DNA of 5,758 nucleotides from assembly GCA_028284565.1 (NCBI GenBank), contig JANQRM010000254.1:1-5758 (forward strand). The letters are read 5' to 3'. The notes under the pieces are model-generated. The model was not told where the DNA came from. It saw only the letters and a list, made by a program, of their open reading frames with translations, and did no database searches. Origin of the DNA: Anaerolineae bacterium (GTDB lineage: Bacteria; Chloroflexota; Anaerolineae; Aggregatilineales; Phototrophicaceae). Below, piece by piece: positions 1-5,758 of this stretch; position 1 is the stretch's first letter; every line of letters begins with the position of its first letter. A program made the translations under genes and the position numbers.

Positions 1-128
1 TCCAACAATACGACACGCTCTTTAGCATTGCCTTAGCCAACAATACGACGGTTGATGATATTGCTCGACTCAACGGAATTACCAATATCAACGTCATCAA
101 GATGGGGGATGTACTACAAATCCCATAA
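1..128 (+). CDS. LysM-domain protein, C-terminal end (5' partial)
   Basis: The reading frame entering from the left edge (codons in phase with base 3) runs to a TAA at 126-128. Its last 41 residues read like the end of a LysM repeat: a degenerate opening (YDTLFSIA, where GDTL is usual), then a TTVDDIARLNGI core and the closing GDVLQIP that normally ends the domain. LysM domains are roughly 45-50 residues long and bind N-acetylglucosamine-containing polymers such as peptidoglycan. The protein is therefore probably secreted or envelope-associated, with LysM as its terminal module. What precedes it (more LysM repeats, a peptidase or amidase, a signal peptide) is outside the window. A strong terminator 22 bp after the stop shows this is the last gene of its transcription unit. 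The family call is fairly safe; the function of the whole protein cannot be judged. Confidence 0.8.
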   Translation, partial: QQYDTLFSIALANNTTVDDIARLNGITNINVIKMGDVLQIP

Positions 129-150
129 ATTTTTATCATCGTATCAAACC

Positions 151-180
151 AAAGGGGCGCATCTAAGTCGTCCCTTTTTT
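151..180 (+). terminator. Rho-independent terminator after the LysM gene
   Basis: A 9-bp stem is formed by 151-159 (AAAGGGGCG) and 169-177 (CGTCCCTTT). It contains one G-U wobble pair and has a 9-nt loop. The 3' arm runs into six consecutive T residues (175-180), with two more T after a G. It lies 22 bp past the LysM stop codon and only 3 bp before the Shine-Dalgarno sequence of the next gene. It most simply ends the LysM transcript, but its position means it could also tune read-through into the NUDIX gene. Confidence 0.85.
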
Positions 181-183
181 GTT

Positions 184-190
184 GGAGCAG
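184..190 (+). promoter_or_regulatory. Shine-Dalgarno of the NUDIX gene
   Basis: GGAG at 184-187 is followed by CAG and then ATG at 197 with a 9-nt gap. This site favours ATG 197 over the upstream TTG codons, which have no SD of their own. It sits just past the T-run of the preceding terminator. Confidence 0.65.
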
Positions 191-196
191 AATGGA

Positions 197-727
197 ATGG
201 AAGAACGGATCCTGACCACCACATCTATCTATCAAGGGCATGTCGTCAAACTCAATGTCCATGATGTGCAACTCCCTGATGGCAATACTGCTAAGCGAGA
301 ACTCCTGCAACATTTGGGCGCAGTTGCAATGATTGTTGTGGATGCAGAGCAACAAGTATTGCTCGTCCGACAATATCGTATTGGGGCAGGGGAGGCGATG
401 TGGGAGATTCCCGCAGGCATGTTGGAAGCAGATGAAGACCCAAATGATTGTGCCGTGCGAGAATTGCAAGAAGAAACGGGCTATAAACCGCTTCAAATGG
501 AGCAAATCGGCAAATGGTACACTGCACCGGGCTTCACGACGGAGCAAATCACCTTGTATTGGGTGAAATCATTTACTGAATCTAAACTCGACGGGGATGT
601 GGATGAATTTATTGAGTCGCGCTGGTTTCGCTTCGATAAGGCACTTGAAATGGTCGATACAGGCGAAATTCAAGATGCTAAGACGATTATCGCACTCTTA
701 CATATTCAGCAACGGCTAACTCCCTAA
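197..727 (+). CDS. NUDIX hydrolase, ADP-ribose pyrophosphatase type
   Basis: This is a 176-residue NUDIX protein. It most likely hydrolyses ADP-ribose to AMP and ribose 5-phosphate in the cytoplasm, using Mg2+; related nucleoside diphosphate sugars are possible substrates. The full NUDIX box (GX5EX7REUXEEXGU) is present: G74, E80, then RELQEETGY at 88-96, with the metal-binding glutamates E92 and E93. Two features point to the ADP-ribose/NudF subgroup rather than MutT: the RQYRIGAGEAMWEIPAGM stretch leading into the box (58-75), and YTAPGFTTEQITLYW after it (108-122). The length is usual for bacterial ADPRases. I chose ATG 197 because GGAG (184-187) lies 9 nt upstream. In-frame TTG codons at 179 and 182 lie inside the terminator T-tract or overlap the SD. 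No clear promoter fits between the terminator and the start. Substrate specificity within the group is inferred. Confidence 0.9.
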   Translation: MEERILTTTSIYQGHVVKLNVHDVQLPDGNTAKRELLQHLGAVAMIVVDAEQQVLLVRQYRIGAGEAMWEIPAGMLEADEDPNDCAVRELQEETGYKPLQMEQIGKWYTAPGFTTEQITLYWVKSFTESKLDGDVDEFIESRWFRFDKALEMVDTGEIQDAKTIIALLHIQQRLTP

Positions 728-745
728 AATCCATTGACGTTGCCC

Positions 746-775
746 TTGTGTTGTTTTGTGTGACCATGCTATAAT
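746..775 (+). promoter_or_regulatory. Extended -10 promoter upstream of rplS
   Basis: A perfect sigma-70-type -10 box TATAAT lies at 770-775. It is preceded by TG one base away (767-768), giving the extended -10 motif TGnTATAAT. The -35 region is weak: TTGTGT at 746-751 with an 18-bp spacer is the best candidate. A better -35-like TTGACG at 734-739 is 30 bp away and too distant to pair. Transcription would be expected to start near 781-783, leaving a leader of about 60 nt before rplS. Confidence 0.75.
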
Positions 776-778
776 CTC

Positions 779-823
779 ACGCTGTTTAGAAAGCTAAATC
801 ATGCGCCAAACGGCGTATTTTTT
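779..823 (+). promoter_or_regulatory. Putative attenuator leader of rplS
   Basis: Two mutually exclusive folds can be read in the leader. The terminator form pairs 801-807 (ATGCGCC) with 812-818 (GGCGTAT): 7 bp with one G-U, a 4-nt AAAC loop, and T residues through 823. The alternative pairs 779-787 (ACGCTGTTT) with 808-816 (AAACGGCGT): nine consecutive pairs with one G-U, which uses the terminator's loop and most of its 3' arm. If transcription starts at 781, seven of these pairs remain. A small hairpin, 785-789 (TTTAG) with 794-798 (CTAAA), competes with the antiterminator and would favour termination. The arrangement suggests transcriptional control of rplS, possibly by L19 itself as in known ribosomal-protein leaders. 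The pairings are seen; the regulation is inferred. The simpler alternative is a terminator for the NUDIX gene. Confidence 0.5.
801..823 (+). terminator. Intrinsic terminator hairpin between promoter and rplS
   Basis: The stem 801-807/812-818 with a tight AAAC tetraloop is followed directly by a six-T run (818-823). It is 74 bp past the NUDIX stop codon, so it could terminate that gene. However, it lies downstream of the TATAAT at 770-775 and only 17 bp before the rplS ATG, so any transcript from that promoter must pass through it. Confidence 0.65.
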
Positions 824-828
824 ATCAT

Positions 829-832
829 AAGG
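829..832 (+). promoter_or_regulatory. Shine-Dalgarno of rplS
   Basis: AAGG lies 8 nt before the ATG at 841, just downstream of the leader terminator's T-run. It is short for a ribosomal protein gene, but it is the only SD-like sequence in reach and it fixes the start. Confidence 0.5.
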
Positions 833-840
833 TCAATATC

Positions 841-1200
841 ATGAATGAGCTTGTACGAAGCCTCGCCGCGCCTACACCAGACCACCCTGAAATTGAATCG
901 GGTGATACGGTGCGTGTTCACTTGCGGATTGTTGAAGGCAACCGTGAACGTATCCAAGTTTTCCAAGGTGTGGTGATTCGCCTACGTCGTGGTGGCAATG
1001 AACGCAATTTCACGGTCCGTCGTATTGCCAGCCATGGGATTGGTGTGGAACGGACCTTCCTGTTCAATAGCCCTCGCGTAGAGAAAATCGAAATTACCCG
1101 TCGTGCCAAAGTCCGCCGTAAACAACTTTACTACTTGCGGGATCGTCGGGGTAAAGCGGCACGTCTGAAGGAACGTCGTGACTTTAAGCGTACGAAATAA
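841..1200 (+). CDS. rplS: 50S ribosomal protein L19
   Basis: The 119-residue product matches L19 throughout and has its usual length. Recognisable blocks are [20 protein letters not shown] (20-39), [13 protein letters not shown] (40-52), a [17 protein letters not shown] stretch around 69-85, and the conserved [25 protein letters not shown] near the C-terminus (described here by its ends: RRAKVRR and [16 protein letters not shown]). L19 binds 23S rRNA and contributes to the inter-subunit bridge region near the 30S interface. The ATG at 841 has AAGG at 829-832, 8 nt upstream. In many bacteria rplS follows rpsP-rimM-trmD; here it is preceded by an unrelated NUDIX gene and has its own promoter and leader. 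An amidotransferase-like gene follows after 9 bp. Confidence 0.97.
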   Translation: MNELVRSLAAPTPDHPEIESGDTVRVHLRIVEGNRERIQVFQGVVIRLRRGGNERNFTVRRIASHGIGVERTFLFNSPRVEKIEITRRAKVRRKQLYYLRDRRGKAARLKERRDFKRTK

Positions 1201-1209
1201 GTAGACGCA

Positions 1210-1941
1210 ATGCAAAAACCACTCATTGGTATTGTCTCCTACGAAAAAGTCATCGAAACTACAGGGTGGCATTATGATGCCTGCTACGCACTGAATGCTA
1301 TTGCCATTGAAAAAGCGGGTGGCTTGCCGATATTGATTCCATCGCATTTAGAACCCGATAATCTCCGTGCGATTTATGAGCGTGTCGATGCTGTGATGTT
1401 CCCCGGTGGTGGGGATGTGAATCCAGATCACTATGATGCGGATAAGCATGTCAGAACTGCACAAATTGATGATAGGCGAGATGTAACCGAAATCAACCTG
1501 ATGCGCTGGTCAATCGAAGATGATCGTCCTGTGCTAGGGATTTGTCGTGGTATCCAAGTGATGAACGTCGCACAAGGCGGAACCTTGGTTCAAGACATTC
1601 CCTCTGAAATCATCACCGATTTAACTCATGATATTCCTTCATCGATACCCCGTAGCCATCTCTTGCATGAAGTCGAAATTGACCGTGAGAGTCGTCTCTC
1701 CAATATTTTGGGGGCAGATGTGGTGACAGTGAATAGTCTGCATCATCAATCTATTGGGCAGGTCGCCCCGAACGCTCAAGTCATTGCCAAAGCTCCCGAC
1801 GGCATTATCGAAGCTATTGAGTTTCCACAACAGAAATTTGCCTTGGGTGTCCAATGGCATCCAGAAGACATGACGGATAGTGAAGCGATGGACTCGCTCT
1901 TCCGCGCCTTCGTCGATGCCGCTCGTGAATGGATGTCTTGA
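1210..1941 (+). CDS. Gamma-glutamyl-gamma-aminobutyrate hydrolase family protein (class I glutamine amidotransferase-like, peptidase C26)
   Basis: This 243-residue cytoplasmic hydrolase has a class I glutamine amidotransferase fold and no attached synthase domain. Visible signatures are VMFPGGGDVNPDHY (62-75, oxyanion region), the nucleophile elbow GICRGIQ with C112, NSLHHQSI (175-182), and GVQWHPED (213-220), where H217 and E219 complete the Cys-His-Glu triad. NSLHHQ followed by APDGIIEAIE is characteristic of the PuuD group, which splits gamma-glutamyl amides such as gamma-glutamyl-GABA in putrescine breakdown. Its length is close to that of E. coli PuuD. The ATG at 1210 is the first start after the rplS stop and is in the same frame, but its SD is poor, so translational coupling across the 9-bp gap is plausible. 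No other putrescine genes are in view, so the real substrate is open. Confidence 0.9.
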   Translation: MQKPLIGIVSYEKVIETTGWHYDACYALNAIAIEKAGGLPILIPSHLEPDNLRAIYERVDAVMFPGGGDVNPDHYDADKHVRTAQIDDRRDVTEINLMRWSIEDDRPVLGICRGIQVMNVAQGGTLVQDIPSEIITDLTHDIPSSIPRSHLLHEVEIDRESRLSNILGADVVTVNSLHHQSIGQVAPNAQVIAKAPDGIIEAIEFPQQKFALGVQWHPEDMTDSEAMDSLFRAFVDAAREWMS

Positions 1942-1982
1942 GACTGCCCACTTGATTATCTCCATTGGAAACGAGACTCCAT

Positions 1983-3563
1983 ATGCGAGATAAAGTCCCT
2001 CAAATCAGCCTCATAATTTTGGCTCTACTGATGCCCTTAATTGGAACATTGGCGTTGGTGCATATCCATCTTCAACAAAACCTGCTCAATTTCTATCCCA
2101 TCGTCGTTAATGATGAAGCCTTGAACTGGCATCAAATTGAGTCCTTCCGCACGGTGGGCTTTGCGACTGGCTATTACTCCATGCACGAGGCGATACCCGA
2201 AGCCGAGTTTACGCATTTTGCTTTCTGGGGACCAGCGTTTCCCATTTTCTATGGTATTCCTTCGGCTCTGTTTGGTTGGGAATATCACTCCCCGCCGATT
2301 TACAATCTTGCAGTATTTACTGTATGTCTAGCAATTACATTAGCTGTCTTGCGCCTCAATAAGAGGCAACTCCTCGCGTTTATCTTATTTCTGGCAACGT
2401 TTGCCCCGCTTTATCTCTTCATCCCTAGCAATATGCAACAGCCTGTCCATCTCGCGTTTGCCCTGATATTTGGCTTGTTTTTTGTCCATTTTTTGCGACA
2501 CGATACCTCACCAAAAATCAGTATCTTCTTTTTTGTTTGTCTGACCTTGATGAGTCTATTTCGTCCAACGTGGCTGATTATGGCGGGCTTATATGCAATC
2601 ATATGGGCATATCGTCAGCGACAACATTGGAAGCGTATTCCATTTGGGTGGGTCGCCATCCTAGCCTATATTTTGCTTATGCAAAATGTGATTCTGTCGA
2701 TTACATCTCCCGTTCCCAGAGACAGTAGCCCTATCGAAGAACGTGCCATCGTCGATATTCGTTATGACTCCGGTTTAGACTCTCTCATCCGTAATTTTGG
2801 ACGCAATCTGTCAGAATTTAGTAAAAATGCTCAACATATCATCGCCTTTGAAGTGGGTGCAATGTTGATAGTGTTATTGCTATTCGGCATGACAATGTGG
2901 CTAGCCTACCGTCAATGGCAGATGAGGCACAAGGCTAAGGAACAACATTTGCTGACCCATGTGCCAGATTGGGTTGAATTTGGGGTCTACTTTCTTGCTT
3001 TGGTTGTCCTCTTGGCATTTGTTGGATTTATCTACGATGTTCGGGGCTTCCGCGGGTATCGACTGATTGCGCCTCATATGTTGTTTCTAGTCGTTCTGGT
3101 GATTGCCTGTAAACGTTGGCTGTGGGTCGCCATCTTAATTGGGATGAATATGCTGTTGGTCCCTTCCTTTTTGGATATGGCAAGTGAATATCGCATCAAT
3201 AGCTTTTCATCGGAACGTCCTAATATCGAGCGATTTGAAATTGAAGCCGTTAATCCGCATTTACGTTTTGACGATGAAACCGACAATGCTTGGTGCAATA
3301 CGATTCTCTATACCTTTTTGCCAGAGGAAATTTTGGCAACACCCGCAGGCATGGGGATTTCGAGTATTTGGATTACCACAATTGAAATCTCCGCGCCGTT
3401 GAAATCTAAGTACTTGGTACTCTCAGATTTGGTGGTTGGTTGGCTAGAAGATGGCAGTTATTTTGGCGTTGAAGCAGGTGAATACACACCGAAGGTCACA
3501 CCCCTTGTCGAAACCCCGATTGGTACGCTCTATCTCAATCACGATGCTGAATGTCCTCCTTGA
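1983..3563 (+). CDS. Polytopic membrane protein, GT-C glycosyltransferase-like
   Basis: A 526-residue membrane protein of no family I can name precisely. It starts with a membrane segment at about 7-28, followed by an outside loop carrying NDEALNWHQIESF (43-55). An acidic pair (D44, E45) just after the first helix is the usual site of the catalytic Asp/Glu in GT-C transferases of the PMT/ArnT kind. The FWGPAFPIFYG stretch (81-91) also resembles such proteins. Further hydrophobic segments lie near 104-124, 127-149, 154-172, 177-210, 221-241, 286-308, 333-351 and 360-395. The last 125 residues or so are soluble and probably extracytoplasmic. It may transfer sugar from a polyprenyl-phosphate donor to an envelope polymer or protein; this is inference. 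I chose ATG 1983 because an in-frame TTG at 1965 has no SD, whereas a weak purine-rich GGAAACGAGA precedes 1983. It follows the hydrolase after 41 bp and overlaps the convergent kinase by 25 bp. Confidence 0.75.
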   Translation: MRDKVPQISLIILALLMPLIGTLALVHIHLQQNLLNFYPIVVNDEALNWHQIESFRTVGFATGYYSMHEAIPEAEFTHFAFWGPAFPIFYGIPSALFGWEYHSPPIYNLAVFTVCLAITLAVLRLNKRQLLAFILFLATFAPLYLFIPSNMQQPVHLAFALIFGLFFVHFLRHDTSPKISIFFFVCLTLMSLFRPTWLIMAGLYAIIWAYRQRQHWKRIPFGWVAILAYILLMQNVILSITSPVPRDSSPIEERAIVDIRYDSGLDSLIRNFGRNLSEFSKNAQHIIAFEVGAMLIVLLLFGMTMWLAYRQWQMRHKAKEQHLLTHVPDWVEFGVYFLALVVLLAFVGFIYDVRGFRGYRLIAPHMLFLVVLVIACKRWLWVAILIGMNMLLVPSFLDMASEYRINSFSSERPNIERFEIEAVNPHLRFDDETDNAWCNTILYTFLPEEILATPAGMGISSIWITTIEISAPLKSKYLVLSDLVVGWLEDGSYFGVEAGEYTPKVTPLVETPIGTLYLNHDAECPP

Positions 3564-5758
3564 GATGGTGGGGCAGGTTTTGTCTCAATCTCCGATTGTT
3601 TCTGAGTGGCAGTCGATTCATGCATATCCGTGTCGCGGATACCTGATATGTCAATTTCATCAGTCGGACGTTGGACTGGTGTCGATTTCGGCTCTATGGT
3701 GACGGTGTGAGACGCGGTGTGAGAGGGTTGGATTGGTAATAAGACATAAAAGGTTGTGCCGGGCAATTCCATCATGTCGTGTTTGGTACTGTCTGCCCAG
3801 ATGCGTCCACCATGTCCCTCGATAATCCCTTTCGCAATTGTCAAACCCAAACCGGGTCCTGCACCCATAAACTTGTATGCGCCACTCGAATGCAATTGGG
3901 GGTCAAAGGCACGATAAAATTTCGTGAAGATATGGTCAAGGTCTTCGGGATTGATTCCCACGCCTGAATCTTGAATGGCAAATAAAATCGAATCGGATGA
4001 GAGATGGTCATCTTTGGGTTGGAAGGAAGCGGAAACCTCGATTTTGCCTCCATCTGGTGTGAATTTGATTGCGTTAACAATGATATTGCTAAAGGCTTGG
4101 ACGAGGCGTTTCATATCCCCTTGCATCGTGGGTAAGCCCTCTAAACCGGATGCTTCTAATATCAACCGACGTTGCTTAATTGCATCCGTTAATTGCTCCA
4201 CCGCCAGTTTAATGATTGTTTCTGGAGCTGTCTGAACAAAATGCAAATCCATGGCATCAACATCTAACTGACTTACATCCAGCATTGCTGTAAGTAAATC
4301 CTCAATGCGTTCTGTTGCGCGCCGTAAATTCCCAACCATCTTTGCTGTCTGTTTTTGGTCGAGCATCCCTTCTTCATTCAGACCATCCATAATGTCCGTG
4401 TAGCCCCGCACTTGTGCCAGAGGCGTTCGCAATTCATGGCTGGCAATCGTCACAAAATCAGACTTGATCGCATCCATCGATTCCAAATTTCGCTTAGCAT
4501 CTTGGAGTTGGGTGTTCAGTGAGGTCATATTAGAATTGAGATGACGTAAATCATCAATCAATCTTGCGCTACGTAAGGCATTCCCGACTTGTTGTGCCAT
4601 CAAATACAGAAGTTCGAGGTCATGGTCATAAAAAGGTGTGTCGTTGAGTTTTGCTCCACAGGCTAATAAGCCGATGAGTCGATTCTCGGTCACGATGGGA
4701 ATAAAAATCCGCATATTTAATTGGCTAAAGAAGTTGCGTTCTGCTTGTGTGACCACTTGGTAGGTCGGGTGGTAGAGCAGGTCGTATTGTGACAAGGGTT
4801 GATGCAGATTCGCCAGTACGTGATAAATCGGGCCCTGCTTGGAAAGATAGCCTTTGCGTGTATGCGATTGCGACCCATTCGCATTTGCGGGAGTCAAGAA
4901 TACAGTCAACTCGACGGAATTGGGCTGGCGGAACGTTTCACTAATTAGGACAAGGCTAGAATGACGGACTTTCAACACGTGGTTCAGTGTGGCGGTTGTT
5001 GCTTGCACGACTTCATTCAAATTGGTTGCAAGGGTGATCCGTCGGCTATATTCGGCAGAGGCTTGGATGAGGTTGGCTTTGGATTCCTTAAAGAATTGCT
5101 GATAGGCATTGAGAGCCAGTTGACGTAGGGGAATAATCAATGCGCCCAATACCAGCGCGATTCCGGCGACAATCGATGCACTCTGCAAGTTGAGTTCGAT
5201 ATTTAAACGTCCAATAGCATACATCGCCCCAAACAAGACCAACCAAATCACGCCCAACACTAGCATTGTCCGTAAGCCGCTGATGAGCGTCAAACGGAAG
5301 TCAATAACGTGTGGTCGATATTGAGCATAAACCATGCCCGAGATGCCTAAGAGCAGGGTCAGTAAGCCGGTGAGGGTCAACATGGGGATGAAGATACTTA
5401 CCTGAACCAACCCGATAAGCAGTATCATCGTGATGAGTGAAGCGAGTGCGGAACGGTTGGCAATTTCTGGCAAGGGAGCTTGATAAAAATCGTAAAGTGT
5501 GAGGGCGAGCAACCCAACGCCAGATATGGCAAATCCAAAAATATAAAGACTGGTAGATACATCAAATTGTGCAAGCCATTCGCTGGTCGTGAGGAAAGAG
5601 GACGTTGTCAGTAGGGCAAGTCCAGTAAAACTCACTAGCCATACTCCAGCAAAAACCTGCCACAGTATCGCAAAGCTAGGATAAGCCCGGTGCTGGTGAA
5701 CATCTGTAATCAACCACTTTCCATAGCTTAGCCATAGCATAACCGCAGTAATGCCAAT
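3539..5758 (-). CDS. Membrane sensor histidine kinase (multi-TM, GAF, HisKA, HATPase_c), N-terminus cut
   Basis: The frame stays open from the right edge to a TGA at 3539-3541. The first ATG in view is at 5740 (733 residues), but hydrophobic codons continue upstream of it, so the true start probably lies outside. Numbering from that ATG, about six membrane helices span 23-45, 63-85, 98-117, 118-139, 157-178 and 188-205. A GAF-like domain follows at about 235-395, including FIPIVTENRLIGLLACG (346-362). A helical linker precedes the HisKA domain with H-box SHELRTPL (434-441, phospho-acceptor H435). The ATPase domain has N-box NIIVNAIKFTPDGG (552-565), G1 DSGVGI (591-596), F-box IFTKFYR (604-610) and G2 GAGPGLGLTIAK (626-637). 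All key residues are present, so it should be active. A Ser/Thr/Pro/Glu-rich tail of about 60 residues (673-733) follows. No partner response regulator is visible, and the signal sensed is unknown. Confidence 0.93.
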   Translation of the reverse strand: MGITAVMLWLSYGKWLITDVHQHRAYPSFAILWQVFAGVWLVSFTGLALLTTSSFLTTSEWLAQFDVSTSLYIFGFAISGVGLLALTLYDFYQAPLPEIANRSALASLITMILLIGLVQVSIFIPMLTLTGLLTLLLGISGMVYAQYRPHVIDFRLTLISGLRTMLVLGVIWLVLFGAMYAIGRLNIELNLQSASIVAGIALVLGALIIPLRQLALNAYQQFFKESKANLIQASAEYSRRITLATNLNEVVQATTATLNHVLKVRHSSLVLISETFRQPNSVELTVFLTPANANGSQSHTRKGYLSKQGPIYHVLANLHQPLSQYDLLYHPTYQVVTQAERNFFSQLNMRIFIPIVTENRLIGLLACGAKLNDTPFYDHDLELLYLMAQQVGNALRSARLIDDLRHLNSNMTSLNTQLQDAKRNLESMDAIKSDFVTIASHELRTPLAQVRGYTDIMDGLNEEGMLDQKQTAKMVGNLRRATERIEDLLTAMLDVSQLDVDAMDLHFVQTAPETIIKLAVEQLTDAIKQRRLILEASGLEGLPTMQGDMKRLVQAFSNIIVNAIKFTPDGGKIEVSASFQPKDDHLSSDSILFAIQDSGVGINPEDLDHIFTKFYRAFDPQLHSSGAYKFMGAGPGLGLTIAKGIIEGHGGRIWADSTKHDMMELPGTTFYVLLPIQPSHTASHTVTIEPKSTPVQRPTDEIDISGIRDTDMHESTATQKQSEIETKPAPPSQGGHSAS

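Noticed and set aside
179..196. TTG at 179 as the start of the NUDIX protein
   Set aside because: This codon lies in the T-tract of the terminator with no SD. The GGAG at 184-187 serves ATG 197.
734..739. TTGACG as the -35 box for the rplS promoter
   Set aside because: It is 30 bp from the TATAAT at 770-775, far beyond the usual 16-18 bp spacer, and no -10 box lies at the right distance. The extended -10 motif with a weak TTGTGT -35 fits better.
1965..1982. TTG at 1965 as the start of the GT-C-like protein
   Set aside because: No SD lies upstream (sequence is GATTATCTCC), whereas ATG 1983 has a purine-rich stretch at a workable distance and begins just before the first membrane helix.
3560..3588. 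Inverted repeat TTGAGA/TCTCAA as a terminator after the GT-C-like gene
   Set aside because: It has only six pairs and a loop of about 17 nt, and no T-run follows on either strand. It lies inside the kinase coding region and is likely chance.
3539..5740. Plus-strand ORFs over the kinase region (for example 3779-3967 and 3975-4235) and minus-strand ORFs over rplS, the hydrolase and the GT-C-like gene
   Set aside because: They are frame shadows of well-recognised genes, lack SD sequences and have no recognisable protein signatures.
1..5758. Defence system, toxin-antitoxin pair, mobile element, CRISPR array or tRNA
   Set aside because: I looked on both strands and found no terminal inverted repeats, transposase motifs, spaced direct repeats, tRNA-like cloverleaf sequences or paired small ORFs.

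Overview
The window looks like an ordinary, gene-dense piece of a bacterial chromosome. GC content is moderate by eye, gaps are short, starts are mostly ATG, and there are no mobile elements, tRNAs, rRNAs or CRISPR arrays. The taxon cannot be fixed from this much sequence. A large 7TM-GAF-HisKA-HATPase sensor kinase, a LysM protein, an orphan GT-C-like membrane protein and an rplS gene outside the usual rpsP-rimM-trmD cluster together recall Chloroflexota (Anaerolineae-like) genomes. That is an impression with low confidence.

Layout from left to right. (1) The 3' end of a LysM-domain gene (stop at 126-128), followed by a strong intrinsic terminator (151-180). (2) A NUDIX hydrolase of the ADP-ribose pyrophosphatase type (197-727), whose Shine-Dalgarno sequence starts just after the terminator T-tract. 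(3) A 113-bp gap holding an extended -10 promoter and a leader that can fold as a terminator hairpin or as a competing antiterminator, just ahead of rplS. (4) rplS (ribosomal protein L19, 841-1200), then after 9 bp a class I glutamine amidotransferase-like hydrolase of the PuuD/peptidase C26 family (1210-1941), then after 41 bp a polytopic GT-C glycosyltransferase-like protein (1983-3563). These three probably form one transcription unit. (5) On the minus strand, converging on that unit with a 25-bp tail-to-tail overlap, a large membrane sensor histidine kinase (3539 to the right edge) whose N-terminus is cut by the window.

How the genes relate. Only the rplS / amidotransferase / membrane protein run looks cotranscribed. 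No shared pathway is evident: translation, gamma-glutamyl amide hydrolysis and envelope glycosylation are separate roles. The kinase has no response regulator in view.

The most interesting item is the rplS leader. A promoter is followed within about 60 nt by a hairpin with a U-run, and the hairpin's loop and 3' arm are also complementary to the first transcribed bases. This is the arrangement of a transcription attenuator and could be an L19 autoregulatory leader. I see no convincing new multi-gene system here.
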